Shown here piece after piece: positions 27,480 through 44,594 of a stretch of 64,000 nt of DNA. The position numbers were made by a program, and so were the translations under genes. Origin of the DNA: Kryptolebias marmoratus (taxonomy: Eukaryota; Chordata; Actinopteri; Cyprinodontiformes; Rivulidae); contig NC_051434.1 of assembly GCF_001649575.2 (NCBI RefSeq), positions 9,364,412 to 9,428,411 on the forward strand. The letters are read 5' to 3'. Below the pieces are notes generated by a model, which was not told where the DNA came from, did not search any database, and worked only from the letters and a program-made list of their open reading frames with translations. Every line of letters begins with the position of its first letter. Position 1 is the first letter of the stretch.

Positions 27480-29880
27480 TTTTGTCATTTAATAAGAGTT
27501 ACTTTGTTTTAGTTGTCGGAAATAGTTTTTGTTTTGTTGGTAGTGATTTTGTTTATTTTGTAACTAAAATTAATCTCAGTGTGTATCAATGTTTTGATTG
27601 TCTACTTTAGTTCTTTTTTGTAATTCTCCTCCTTCAGCCTGACGGTATGGAAGCCCATTTCTGCCACTTTGATTAAATATTCTGTAAATCACAATTGAGA
27701 GTTAAGTCTCACACTTATGACTTACTAAGTCATCAATATATGAAGATACCTCAAAATATGATAATATCTTATGACTTACTACCTCATAATTGAGTTAGCA
27801 TCTTTTATTTATGACTTAGTATCTCCTATTTATGACTAAATATCTCAAACGTATGACTTAGCATTATTTATATGACTCAGTATCTCATAATTATGCCATC
27901 ATTATGTATTTAGTGTCTTGTAATTATGACTTCACATCTCAAAATATGATTTAAAAATATACTATATAATAATTATGTGATGCTAAGTCATAATTCTGAG
28001 ACAGTATCTCCGAAATATAAGCAGCTGAGTCCAAATTGTGAAATAATAAATTATAATTATGACTGTATACCTTCATATAACTGAGTTTCTGTGGAAAATA
28101 CACAGCCTGTTTTTTTTTACTTCCCTTAAAGAAAAGTTAACAGTTCTGACTTGTTGTTTTACAGTTTCATGACCTGAGTCACATTATTTACTCTAACTTT
28201 AAAAAGGTTTTTTATTTTATATAAACAAGAGAACTGATGCAGTCCAAGAGTTCAGTTTACAAAAATAAAGCTTTAAAAAGGTAAAAGAGCTGCATTTTGC
28301 TAAGTATTTGTGTTGTACACTTGTTTGTACCAACTAATAACAAAATAACTTTATAGTTGGGCTCAACTAAAACTGGATCTTTTGTTTGTTGTTGTTTGTT
28401 TTGACATTCTATGTTTTTGTTGTTTAATTTGTAATCTGCAATAAAGTGTTATTTTACTAAGTTTGTTTGGCTCAAAGCATTTAAAGATGATAAAATGCAT
28501 ATATATATATATATAAATAAACATTTGTCTCAGCAGGAGTTGAAGTGTGACCTAGATCTGTGCTGTTGTGGGGTTTCCCACGTTTTCTGTGGGACATGAA
28601 GGCAGCAGAGAAAAGTCAGGAGAAATCTGAGCCTCCTGCAGCTCTGCTCCTCCTGCTCTGCAGCCTGAAACACGTGATTAAAGCTGGAACTGGAGGAACA
28701 CAACTTACTTGATAAAAGACAGAAGAAAAGAAAGAAAAAAGGGTTTTAATATAATAAAAGTCTGAAGCAGCTGGGTGCAACTCAGCTGCCGGACCACCTA
28801 CTCTGACAAAACAAAGACTCGAGGAGGAAATGAGACCTCCTTCTGTGCTTCCCTTAAGGAGAGGGGGGGAGAAACAGTGCGTAAACATTTGAAGAAAACC
28901 TTTTAGTTTACCTCCAACTCAAATCTTCCTACGAATTTAAAACCGAACGAAGCAGGACGTGGAGAACTACAGACGTCACAAAAACATTGAATAAACAGTC
29001 CTAACTGAGTCATTAATTTCATTGTGTGTACTTGTACACAAATGTACATATATACTGTACTGGGGTGGTGTACTGGCCTGCTAAACCCCCTCAAACATTA
29101 AAAGACCACAACAAAACTTTTAAAAACAGCTTTAAAGGCATCTGAACGATGGATTTTAACTTTTAGTTTATCTTTATGACATTATGGTTTCACTTTGATA
29201 AAAGAAGCATTACTTCTTGTTATTGTCATTGAATAAAAAAATAAAGTATGTGTCATTTTCAGTTGAATGAGAAGCTAATTTCAGGACAAAACGGCTCGTG
29301 TTCTGTTTTCTTCTGATAAACTTCTATAATCTCTTGGATCAGATTTCTGAGCAGGGCAGAGATCTGTACGTTCAAACAGGACGGTCAAGGCCCGTCGCTC
29401 CGCTTCCTATCGCTGACACCGTTTGAAAGGCAGATTATGTGTTCCTGTTCAGTCACAACACGGTTCCTCCTCGGCCCTTCCTGCTGGAAACACTTCTGCG
29501 CCGTCATCGGGTCGAGGCCGCCTCACATGCCTTGAATTACGGCTCCGGAGAGCCTTCTGTTTCTGCAGCTCCTCACAGCGTAAACATCCCAACCTCCTCC
29601 TCCCTTTTTTCTGTTTCCACCGACAGAGTCAGGCCTGGTGGTGAGCAGACACGAAGCATAATGTCGAGCTGAAAACACGCTCTTTTCTTTTCTTTTGGTT
29701 CCCCCACATCTGGTTTGGGTTGAAGCGAAATCAAATCCTTGAAACTTCGGCTGGAGCGTCACCCGCCGATGAGTAAGGAGGACAGGATGTTTGCGTGTTA
29801 AAGCAGCTCGTGTTGCTTTTCACATGTCTGAGGTGGACGTTTTCTTTTTTTTTGGTGAATCTCAGCTGAGAAGTAATCGC
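27480..29880. other. Spacer upstream of lix1l
   Basis: AT-rich spacer without a recognisable gene. Contains the degenerate ATGACTTAG array (27700-28060) and an (AT)n run (28498-28514). Frames of 60-100 residues here show no domains. Confidence 0.6.
27700..28060. repeat. Degenerate ATGACTTAGTATCTCATAATT minisatellite
   Basis: Successive variants of ATGACTTAGTATCTCATAAT and TATGACTTA recur with spacing of about 20-28 bases, increasingly diverged to the right, where one segment is inverted (TAAGTCATAATT). It lies about 0.6 kb upstream of lix1l. Confidence 0.75.
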
Positions 29881-29886
29881 TTTACA

Positions 29887-30000
29887 GCAGCGGCGTCCAG
29901 TCCTGGTCCTGGAGGAGCCCGGTAATCACTCAGGCTTTCAGATCAGGCGTTTCAAAGCAGAGAAAACATCTAAAAACCTGCAGGACAGAGGACCAGCCGT
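29887..30000. mobile_element. MITE fragment of the GTCCAGTCCTGGTCCTG type, second copy
   Basis: Starts GCGTCCAGTCCTGGTCCTGG and later has AAAACATCTAAAAACCTGCA then GGACAGAGGACCAG, the same order as the copy at 13096-13240. The right end is eroded. Confidence 0.55.
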
Positions 30001-30240
30001 AACGCCCCGCTGGTTGACTATGAGCACACACCGCCTCCATCAGAGCTGCTCGAAGACCTTTCAGCTGCTTCTTGGCGTCCAGCTCCAGCAGGACGCCAGC
30101 CTTTAAGACAGTTGGGACGCTGGGTGAGACGTCAAATTATAACAGAGAGCAAGGATCGGCAGATCTCAAACTCTCACTTTAATCACAGTGGAGCGTAGTA
30201 AACATGTCAGATGTTGAAACTAGGAAATTGGGCTTTTAAT

Positions 30241-30262
30241 ACACACACACACACACACACAC
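30241..30262. repeat. (CA)n microsatellite abutting Tc1-like element
   Basis: Eleven CA units immediately left of the Tc1-like terminal repeat. A CACACACA run also follows the right terminal repeat (31527-31538). Confidence 0.95.
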
Positions 30263-31524
30263 AGTCAAAACCAGAAGTTTGCATACACTATATAAAAATA
30301 CATTTTTTTAAAGTGAAATCAGAATAAACTTTTCCTGTTTTAGGTCAGTAAGGATTTTCAGAATTATTTCTGTTTGCTGAATGCCATAATAATGAGAGAC
30401 AGAATGTGTTTAAGGCAGTTTTTATGACTTTCTTCAGAGTCAAACGTTTAAAAACACTTCATTAGTTTGGTATCATTGCCCTCAAACTGTATGACTTGGA
30501 TCAAATGTTCTGGGTTTCCTTCCACAAGCTTCTCCCAACAGTTCCTCCTGAAGAACTGGTGTCTGGAGCCATGTTTGTAGGCCGCCTTGCTCCCACGCTC
30601 CTTTTCAGCTTTGCTCATAAATCTTTGGCAGGATTGAGGTCGGGGCTTTTTGGTGGTCGTTTCCAAAACACGGACTTTGTTGTCCTTCGGCCGTTTTGGA
30701 ACCAGTTTGGCAGAAAGCCTCGGCTCATTGTCCATCTGAAAATGCATCTGCACCCGAGTCTGTCGTCTCGAGATGTTGCTTCAGGATTTCCACATCATGT
30801 TCCTTGTTCACCAGTCCCTCCTGCAGCAAAACAACCCCACAGCATGATGTTGCCACCCCCGTGTTCCACAGTCACAATTATACGTCTGTGTAAAAAGATA
30901 CGTTTTTAAAAGAGACTTAAAATCCTTTATGTTCTCAGGCAGCTTCTCCCCTTTTTCCTCCAAACGTAACGATGGTCATTATGGACAAACAGTTCAATTT
31001 GAGTTTCATCGGACCTCAGGACGTGTGTCCAAACATGAAGGTCTTTGTCCCTGTGTGCATTCGGTTTTTATGTTTCTTTTGAAGTAATGTCTTCTTCGTG
31101 GCAGAGTGGCCTTTCAGCTCACGTTCTCTGTGGACAAAGACACGCTTAGGTCTGTAAGCGGCGAGCGGTGGAAGCGTTTATACTTGACGCTCATGTCGGT
31201 GCAGTGTTCCCCAAAAAGACAGGCAGCTGTTTCGTTTCGCTTAATGCGCCTTATATATGACAAAAATTCAAAAATAGCGCGTCTTATAGTCCAGTGCGCC
31301 CTGTAGTGCGGAAAATACAGTAACCTATCAGAAGCTTCCAAAGACATGACATCAAATGTCCCAAACTGTTTAAAGACAAAGTAATCTTAGTGTATTTAAA
31401 TGTTTGACTTTGAAGAAAGTCATAAAACAGGAAAAGTTTAGTCTGATTTCACACCAGACAGGGTGAAAATAATGTATGTTTTTTTTTATATAGATGTATG
31501 TATGTAAACTTCTGGTTTTGACTG
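30262..31524 (-). mobile_element. Tc1-like DNA transposon, inactive, with nested repeat
   Basis: The left end CAGTCAAAACCAGAAGTTTG and the right end AAACTTCTGGTTTTGACTG are inverted complements about 1.26 kb apart. The minus strand encodes pieces of Tc1-type transposase: DETQIELF followed by HNDHRYVWRKKGE near 30950-31010, a KDNKVRVLE segment near 30680, and KLVEG-PEHLIQVIQFEGN near 30480-30530. Frameshifts and a stop after the RKKGE part break the frame, so it cannot be active. A foreign segment (about 31160-31322) interrupts the right part. (CA)n tracts touch both ends. Confidence 0.85.
31160..31322. mobile_element. Short repeat nested in the Tc1-like element
   Basis: GCGCCTTATATATGACAAAA, then CTTATAGTCCAGTGCGCCCT and GTGCGGAAAATACAGTA, match a common fish short repeat with GCGCCTTATA and GTGCGGAAAATAC motifs. 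It separates transposase-related sequence from the right terminal repeat. The left boundary is approximate. Confidence 0.6.
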
Positions 31525-31908
31525 TACACACACACACATATATATTTATAAACAATATTTTACGGCTTTACTTCCTATTTAAACGGAGTCTAATAAATAA
31601 GGTTTTCTGTTTGGACATTTCCAGGAGGTGAAATGACGTCGCTCGAAGAAATCTCCTCCAATCTTGTTAAACTTTGTTCAGTGTCAGCGCGACAACAAAT
31701 CACAAAATAAAACAAGATATTCTGTCACTTATCAGCTATCAGACCCGCAGCACGACCCAGATGTCTCCCCGCCGGCGCCCTCGTCGGCGATAAGGCGTCC
31801 GAGTTAATCTGCGTGATAAGATGGCCGCTGCTGGACTCGAGGTTTAGGCAGTGTTCGGGTCAGCACTGTGATTACCCCGCCCAGCAGGAACGTTCAGATG
31901 ATCTGATC

Positions 31909-32036
31909 TGTTTGTTTGTTTTTTGTTTTGTTTTTTTCAAATCTGGTCCAATCGGACTCGAGCGAGGACTATAAGAGAGCCGGGGAGTCCTGCCTCCCAG
32001 CATCGTCTGGTCCGGATCTCCCAGCAGAACCATCAG
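31909..32036 (+). promoter_or_regulatory. Promoter and non-coding exon 1 of the apolipoprotein-like gene
   Basis: TATAAGA at 31970-31976 with CCAAT at 31948-31952. A transcription start is expected near 31998-32003, and the donor CATCAG|GTGAGC ends the leader exon at 32036. Upstream TGTTTGTTTGTT (about 31910) suits FOXA factors, and GTTAATCTG with TGATAAGATGG (about 31803-31822) resemble HNF1 and GATA sites. This fits liver-type expression, an inference. Confidence 0.6.
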
Positions 32037-32619
32037 GTGAGCCTCATCTCCTCCTGGAGTCACTTTGACTTTTAATTAGGCAGCGTCTCCCACGGTGAGG
32101 AAAGATTTTAACCTGTTTTTATTATAGAAATGCTCCGTAATGCTGGACCTGAGGTGAATTTGACTCAAAAAAAGATGTAAAATAGATGAACTTCTAGAGG
32201 AAAAACCATTAAAAAATTCAATTAGAGTACATATAACACGAGCAGGATGGTTATGTGTTTAGTTTGGGGTTCATACTTTTGTGTTTTAATGAAAAACTTT
32301 AAATCACTTAAACATGTAAGAATCAGCAGCTTCAAATGGACAAATCTGTCTCATTTAAACATGAAGAAAATCTTTTTTTGTGTGTTAAATGGTTCAGAGA
32401 TTTACCAGGAGTTCCACTTATTAGAAATGATAAAAGTTAACATCTGCATTTAATGATCACAAAACAGGAAGTCAGACAGTTTTAGAGAAATAACTCCAGA
32501 AAGAAACTAGGAGAGTAGGATGAAGAGGTTTGTTTTTCTCAAGGACTGTTTAAGAGTAAATTGTGGGGGGGTTTTTTGTTTTGTTTTTTATCTTTTTAGG
32601 TCTCGTCCAATCAGCAACC

Positions 32620-34150
32620 ATGAAACTCATCTTCATCGCAGCTGTTGTCGTGCTTACCGTGGCTCACGGTGCGTTCAGAATCAGGAATGTTCGTAAATTA
32701 CATAAGAGGGGAAAGTGACCTGACACCACTTTATGTGTTTCCTTTAAAGCTACAGGACACTTCATACCGAACGAACAGGACAAGCTGATCAATCTGAACC
32801 AGTACTTTAACAACATGAAGGCCCGAGTGAATCAGGACATGTCGGAGAGGATTAAGAACCACAACCTGCCGGCTCAGGCTCGGTGCGTAACCGCCTCGCT
32901 TCACCGTCCATCACTTCACAAAGATAATACAAATAAATGGCAGCTTTACCTCAAATAGTTGTTAAAGTTGACCTCAGCAGCCTTAGAGTGCGGAGGACGG
33001 AGGACAGGGCAGACGTCTTCGTCCAGGCTACGCTAACAAGGCTCCATTTAATCTGGATTTATTATTTTGGATACATAAAACCCGTTTTCAGAAACAACAT
33101 ACAGCGTTCTTTCGCATCAAGTATGGTGTTTTTGAAAAGGAGTCGTTTTAGAAGAAAATGGGGCCTCGGTTAACTGTTAGCCTAGCCTGGATGAAGACGT
33201 CTGCCCTTTTCGCCATCTTTACTCTACGGCTGATGAGGCGCTGACTTTCTGACAGATAATCGCTTCAAAAATGACCAGATTATCCAGAGGACAAGACGAG
33301 AGTACCTGTGTGTGAATGAGAGGGAGGCAGGTGAGGCGACAGGGAGGTCAGAGGTCACAGAGGTGCAGGACTTCAGGAAGGTCAGAGGTCACAGAGGTGC
33401 AGGACTTCAGGTACTTCGGATCGACAGGGGAGGGTGGTGAAGAGGAGTCCAGGCAGGATGGAGAGAAGGTTCAGGAGTGATCTGTGACAAAAGGATGGCA
33501 GCAAACAGACAGCAGTAAGAGCAGCTGTGTTGGACGGTTAGGAGACAAAAAGACAGGAGACGAAACAGGAAGTGGCAGAGCTGAAGATGTTGAGGTTCTC
33601 CTTGGGGGGGACGAGGATGGACAGGATCAGGAAGGAGGTCATCAGAGGTACAGCAAGAGTTAGAGAGGACAGACTGAGACGGTTTGGACACGTGCAGAGG
33701 AGGGACAGAAGGATGCTGTCAGGAAAGAGACAGGGAGACATGTGGATGCAGTTAGAGAGGACATGGAGGTAGTTGGAGTGAGGACAGAGGGCAGATAGCT
33801 GGAGGACGACCCCTGAGAAGGAGAACAGCTGAGAGACACAGGTTTAGTATTTCACACTCATGTAACGTCTGAAATATGAAACACTGTACGACCTGAAGAT
33901 GCCTCCAGGCGAGGACAGGGTGAGGGACACGAACCAAAAACAGGTGCAGCGTTTTTAATCTGTACACATCCCTGTTCTCCACAGGTCCATCCTGGAGCGC
34001 CAGCAAGGCGAGCTGAAGGTCCCAGAGCAGGTGAAGGAGCTTTTCAGCGAGGCCGAGAAAAACTTCCACAACGTGATGGACGGCATCCGGGAAAAGGTCG
34101 GGGACTTCTGGCAGAAAGTGGCTGAGCAGGCCGGCGCCACCCACAAATAG
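32620..34150 (+). CDS. afp4: Small secreted apolipoprotein / type IV antifreeze-like protein
   Basis: Exons are 32620-32668, 32750-32882 and 33985-34150 (115 aa). A non-coding leader exon ends at 32036 and the exon with the ATG starts at 32600. Residues 1-17 form a signal peptide (MKLIFIAAVVVLTVAHG). The mature part is Lys/Glu-rich, Cys-free and helical: LNQYFNNMKARVNQDM, then QARSILERQQ, and a C-terminal amphipathic helix containing VGDFWQKVAEQ. The pattern of LxxYFxxMK, a helix break and QA fits fish type IV antifreeze proteins, which derive from exchangeable apolipoproteins; the exon plan (leader exon, intron near the signal-peptide end) is the apolipoprotein plan. It is shorter than typical AFP4 (about 125 aa). 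ApoC-I- or ApoA-II-like proteins are the alternative. A lipid-binding plasma role is more likely than ice binding. Confidence 0.75.
33290..33830 (+). mobile_element. Degenerate LINE reverse-transcriptase 3' end in intron
   Basis: Translated pieces in shifting frames match the C-terminal tail of fish RTE-like LINE polyproteins: REYLCVNERE, a YFGST block, LKMLRFSLG-TRMDRIRKEV then IRGTA, and RLRRFGHVQRRD. Several frameshifts and stops are present, as is a 31-bp direct duplication (GGTCAGAGGTCACAGAGGTG at about 33346 and 33378). It lies in the last intron of the apolipoprotein-like gene, in the same orientation. Confidence 0.8.
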
Positions 34151-34351
34151 AGCAGCCGGCGATCAAATCCATCCCGCCACAGGAAGTCAGCGTTCCTGCT
34201 CATGTTTAGGAGCTGATCTCAGCTCAGGGAAGCTGGACCGACGGGTTTCTGTGCTCGCTAATATCACTATTTAGCTACAATACAAACAGAAATACGACTT
34301 TGGTGCCATTTTGTGAAAAAAATAAAATAAAACGATGTTTTATTGTTCTTC

Positions 34352-34357
34352 AATAAA
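34352..34357 (+). terminator. Poly(A) signal of the apolipoprotein-like gene
   Basis: AATAAA about 200 bases past the stop codon; another lies at 34321-34326. Confidence 0.6.
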
Positions 34358-34402
34358 AATATAAAAAAAAGTCTAATAACGTGATTCTTTGTTTTTGTAA
34401 CA

Positions 34403-34408
34403 TTTATT
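34403..34408 (-). terminator. pabpc1: Poly(A) signal of pabpc1
   Basis: AATAAA on the minus strand, about 515 bases past the pabpc1 stop. It lies only 46 bases from the plus-strand signal of the neighbouring gene. Confidence 0.6.
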
Positions 34409-34921
34409 CAAGCAAGTAAAGGTTAAGGAAACAATAACAGGCCTCAGGAGCTCAAACATTCAAACATTTTAAAAGGGATAAAATAGCAGAAAGGAATGCT
34501 TTAATTCTATTTAGTCACAGACTTCTCCTCTAAAACTCCTCAAACTGATTGTTTTTAATTTAATGCAATTTTTTTCCTCTTTTTTTGTGTTTTCTCTTTA
34601 ACTCAAACCAGACCGGCTGTTTTCTGTTCATTTCAAGCCTGGTTGGAAACTTATTCCGACTGTTTTCTCTTTTTTTAATTATTATTTGACTTCTTTTTAC
34701 TTTGTTTTGTGTTTTTTTTCTCTTTTAAGTTTTTTTTTCCAAGCCATTTTTCTAGCGTCGAAGCTTATCTCAAGGTTCCCCATTCCTGTGGGGAAAAAAA
34801 CAAAACAAAAACAAAGAAGAACATTACAAATCAGGGGTGTTAAGACTCTTCTAGACTTTATACAGATATCTACGCTGCTATTATTCAAACAAAAGCCCCC
34901 GTCTGAAGTCGTACCTTGGGT

Positions 34922-41043
<6,122 letters not shown>

Positions 41044-41490
41044 TCAGCCGTGGGATGGGGACGGCGCTGGAGTTGGTCTTAACGGAAGAGAAGAAGGGGG
41101 AGGTGGGGTGGGGAGAAAAAGTTGCGGAAGGTTCAAACGGTCGCGTCGGTCCAGGGGAGGGGAGGGGAGGGGCGGGGGAAAAACACGACCGTTGGCTCGT
41201 CAGTTGGAAGTGTTTGGGGTTAAAACGTACGGGCTTTCGAGCATGACAACGTAAAAAAACAAACTGACATTCAAGTCGGTCTGAACGTTACTTTGGGCCT
41301 ACTTCTTGTGAATTCAACTGACAAAAAGGAAAAATAAAATGAAACGGTCGCTCGTTCCCGTTTAGCTGTAGCCCTTTTCTCCCCGGTTTACGTTACCGTC
41401 CGGTCCGCGAGCGTTCTGGCTCCCGCTTCACTGACTTGTTGCGAAAAGAAAAACACACAAAAAAAACAACAAAATAAAAAGAAAAGAACG

Positions 41491-41550
41491 ATTTTTTGGC
41501 TTTTTTAAAAAAATATTTTTAAATTTTTTTTGTATTTTTTTTTTTTTTTA
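41491..41550 (-). promoter_or_regulatory. pabpc1: A-rich autoregulatory element in pabpc1 5'UTR
   Basis: On the minus strand this 60-nt stretch is almost all A and T, with A16, A8 and A5-A6 runs separated by short T-containing breaks. It starts about 75 nt after the predicted transcript start. Mammalian PABPC1 mRNA has an A-rich sequence of the same size and place, through which PABP represses its own translation. Position and composition are seen; function is inferred by homology. Confidence 0.75.
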
Positions 41551-41611
41551 GAACGTGTGCCGAGCGAGCTCAGAGCACACGCGCACTCACACAGCACTGA
41601 CAGCCGGGGTT

Positions 41612-41624
41612 GAAGGGAAGGAAG
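41612..41624 (-). promoter_or_regulatory. pabpc1: Predicted 5' terminal oligopyrimidine (TOP) start of pabpc1
   Basis: CTTCCTTCCCTTC on the minus strand begins 26 bases after the TATA-like box, where initiation is expected. PABPC1 is a known TOP mRNA controlled by mTOR through LARP1. Confidence 0.65.
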
Positions 41625-41640
41625 TGGATGGGAGGCTGTT

Positions 41641-41706
41641 TACTTAAATACCGGTGATTACGTCACGGAAATCGCCCAATAGCGTTTCAGTATTTTTGCA
41701 ACGTCA
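41641..41706 (-). promoter_or_regulatory. pabpc1: pabpc1 core promoter: TATA-like, CRE and CCAAT
   Basis: Minus-strand TATTTAAGTA (41650-41641), a CRE-like TGACGTAA (41665-41658), an inverted CCAAT box (41676-41680) and a second TGACGT half-site (41706-41701) lie within 66 bases. Spacing to the pyrimidine start is right for a TATA promoter. Confidence 0.65.
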
Positions 41707-42129
41707 CCAAAGGGGCGTTGCTAAACCACAACTGTGCGCATGATGATGAAATCATGTAAAACACATTGTTAGAGAGATGACTAATGACATCAAATCACAG
41801 TTAAGTCATGTTAAGGAAAAACGATTAGGGTTTTTTTCTGAATAGGATTTTTAAGGCAGCCTGTGAGCAATGTCCAATGTCAAGCTTCTCCAAATAATAC
41901 TATTCCTGAGAACTGAACGAGTTAGTCATAGCAAAATGATTTACTCATGGCTGAGTCACCAAATGGGACTATATGGCTCATAAAAAAGGCTTTATATTCC
42001 AAATTAAGTTGCATAATGTACAACACAGATAGTTAGGAAATGTAGAGGTGAAAAAAGTATTTAAAACCAGATCAAAATTTAACACAATGGCTTAAATAAA
42101 TAGAAAAAAATGGCATTTTCTGCAAAAGT

Positions 42130-42860
42130 GCAGTATGAATGCTGGGAGCTGAATGATCAGTTTGCTGAAGAAGCTGAAAGTGAGGAACTAAAAAGAAGGA
42201 GAAAAAAAGGCAAAAAAGCTAGCTGAAGGAATCAGAAGGTTAGCCAGAAGTAGCAGAAGGCTAGCTGAAAATATCAAAAGGCTAAGAAAACCAAAATCCC
42301 AGCTAAAAATAGAAAAAGACAAGCCAAAAGTTTGGTTACAAGGGGCTAGCTAGAAGCTAAAAGTAGCCAAAAGGCCAGCTGAAAGTCGCAAGAGGCTAGC
42401 TAAAAATATCAACACTGGCTACAAGCTAAAAGTAACAAAATGCAGAGTAAAATCAAAACACAGCTAAAAGCAAGCTAAAGGTTTCAGAAGGGTAGCTAAA
42501 AGTTAAAAGAAAAGCAAACAGCAGTAAAAAAAAAAGACAAAGATGGAGCATTTCCGGCACCAGTTTTCCGAATGTTTTTACAGGATTTAGAGATTTTGAT
42601 GCATTTCTATGGGGAAAATAACCAAGTGAAATTTCTGAAAAGGGTAAAAGTTATAAATTTCAAGTTATATCATCCATCTCCTGACTGAGCTGAGCATTTT
42701 GATACAAGAGCGGCTAAAAATCACCCAAAGTCTGCAGAGAAATTAAAACAAAACTCAAAACAGGAGAACAGCTACAGAAGAACTAAATGTTCAGACAAAA
42801 CAAACAAAAAGTGACAAACGCTAGAAAACCTGGACAAATACAAGAAATTGAAAAACTGAT
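42130..42860 (+). repeat. GCTAAAAGTAGCAAAAG minisatellite element, copy 1
   Basis: A left motif GAATGCTGGGAGCTGAATGA is followed by about 330 bases of degenerate GCTAAAAGTAGCAAAAGGC and AGCTAGCTGAAAG units. A unique right flank includes GATGCATTTCTATGGGGAAA and CTGAGCTGAGCATTTTGATA. The same order is seen at 52065-52730, so the array and flanks belong to one dispersed element. Confidence 0.75.
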
Positions 42861-44562
42861 TGCAAAACACCTTCAAGGTGGAGAAATTGTCTTCTTTTTG
42901 TTTATGTTTGAAAAACAAACCAGAGGTTTCATTTCATAATTCTTCTCTTATTTTACAAAAGCATGAAATAATTCAGGGCACGAGTCGCTCAGCCCTGATT
43001 AATACTAAATGACGTATGGTGTAAAGGGTTTCATGTCTGCATTTTATCGGACAGAAGGTTTAAAATAAACAAACGACAAGTTCTTATTCGCTGATTTTCT
43101 TCCGAAATACACAGAACTCCTTCATTTACTGTAAATATGATGGGTGGGGTTTTGGTTCTTTATTTGGATTAAAGCGGAAATGTTCTGGTTGTTTTCTGCG
43201 CGGCATGTTTCCATCTTCAGCAGCAGCAGAGGGCAGCATTGTCAGTGAAAAGCAGGAATCTTGGGTTTTGTGTGTGTGCCCCACCCAGCTTCACCTTTCC
43301 AGGCCACAGGCGCTGTGAAGTTTTTGTTTCTTCAAAACAGACTAGAAGAAACTCGTGACGAGCAAATCACAGAATATTCAGACAGAATCAAACTGCAACA
43401 GAAAAGGAGTCGGCTACACTTAATTTGAACATTTTAATTCCACTTACATGAAAGCACAAAACCAAAAAATGCACTCAAAGTGTAACTTCTGAATCCCAAC
43501 CTCTTTAAAAACCAAGATACCGTAATTAGAAGAAACTGGCACTAGTGACTACGAAATGGCTTTAACGAAGCTCTCTACCAAGTTACTTTAACGACCACTT
43601 TATATTCAGCATGGTTTTCAGTTTATCTTTTCATGACGCACTTTCAAAGAAAAAAGTAAAATAAAAAAGGATAAATGTTACTTTAAACCACCAGGTTAAG
43701 GTTAATCCTAAGCCAAAAACTGCCCGTTTATATTAAGTCTAACCCTCACACCGTACTACTGAGAACCGCACACATTCCAGGAGTCAAAAGGGAATAAAAT
43801 ACACAAAAAGAAACAATACAAAAAAATACCTGAATAGAAAAAGAGTAGAAAGCCACAGAATAGCAAATGGCAAAAGTATCCTCTGCACCGCTGAAGAGAG
43901 AAAATATCAAAAAGTTACAGTATCAAGCCGTTTGTTTGTTTAATTAAATCAAGTTCAGGTTATCTTAGGCTGCCTTTACCTTACAGGGTACGAAAAAATA
44001 AAAATAAAAAGCAGGAAATTATAGTTTAGACATCTCACCGAAGAATATAATCCTCTCAACAAAAAGTGTAAGTGGTCATTCACTCAAAAACTAAAAAAAA
44101 AACAAAAAAAAACACGTGGATGGAAAAAAGACGTGGAACCCACTGAACCGACATGCGTACCATCCAGGACAAGAAAACAAAAAACACCACCCGCTACACC
44201 GGACACCGGCAGGGCGGGACGGAGAGACGGAGCGCCGCTCGCTCCGAAGTGGCTCCGGGGGCGATCTGCGTCGCAGAGGTGGCGAAAACGTTCAAGTAAA
44301 AAAAACAAAAAAAAAACACCACACAAGTTCTCCTCGGAGGCAGTTAAGAGGTTGGTTTGTTTTCCTGCGACAGCAGCGGTTTGCTACACTGAATGATGTT
44401 GAACGTCGAGGGGGCGGAGCTAAAGGAGGGACCTCATCTGGACTAAAGCAAACAAACAACAACAAAAAGCAAACAAACAAACATCGGAGTGGGGGGTGGG
44501 GGTCACACAATGTTCAGAAGAAAAACAAATATATTCCATTCTTTTCTCTGTAGACATGCTCA

Positions 44563-44594
44563 TACACACACGCACGCACACACACACACACAAA
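44563..44594. repeat. CA-rich microsatellite in 14-3-3 3' flank
   Basis: Imperfect (CA)n with CGCACG interruptions, in the probable 3'UTR. A further CACACACACA run lies at 44611-44621. Confidence 0.9.

Noticed and set aside
42180..42500. CRISPR-like repeat array
   Set aside because: Units are degenerate, without regular unique spacers, in a eukaryotic setting; it is a minisatellite.
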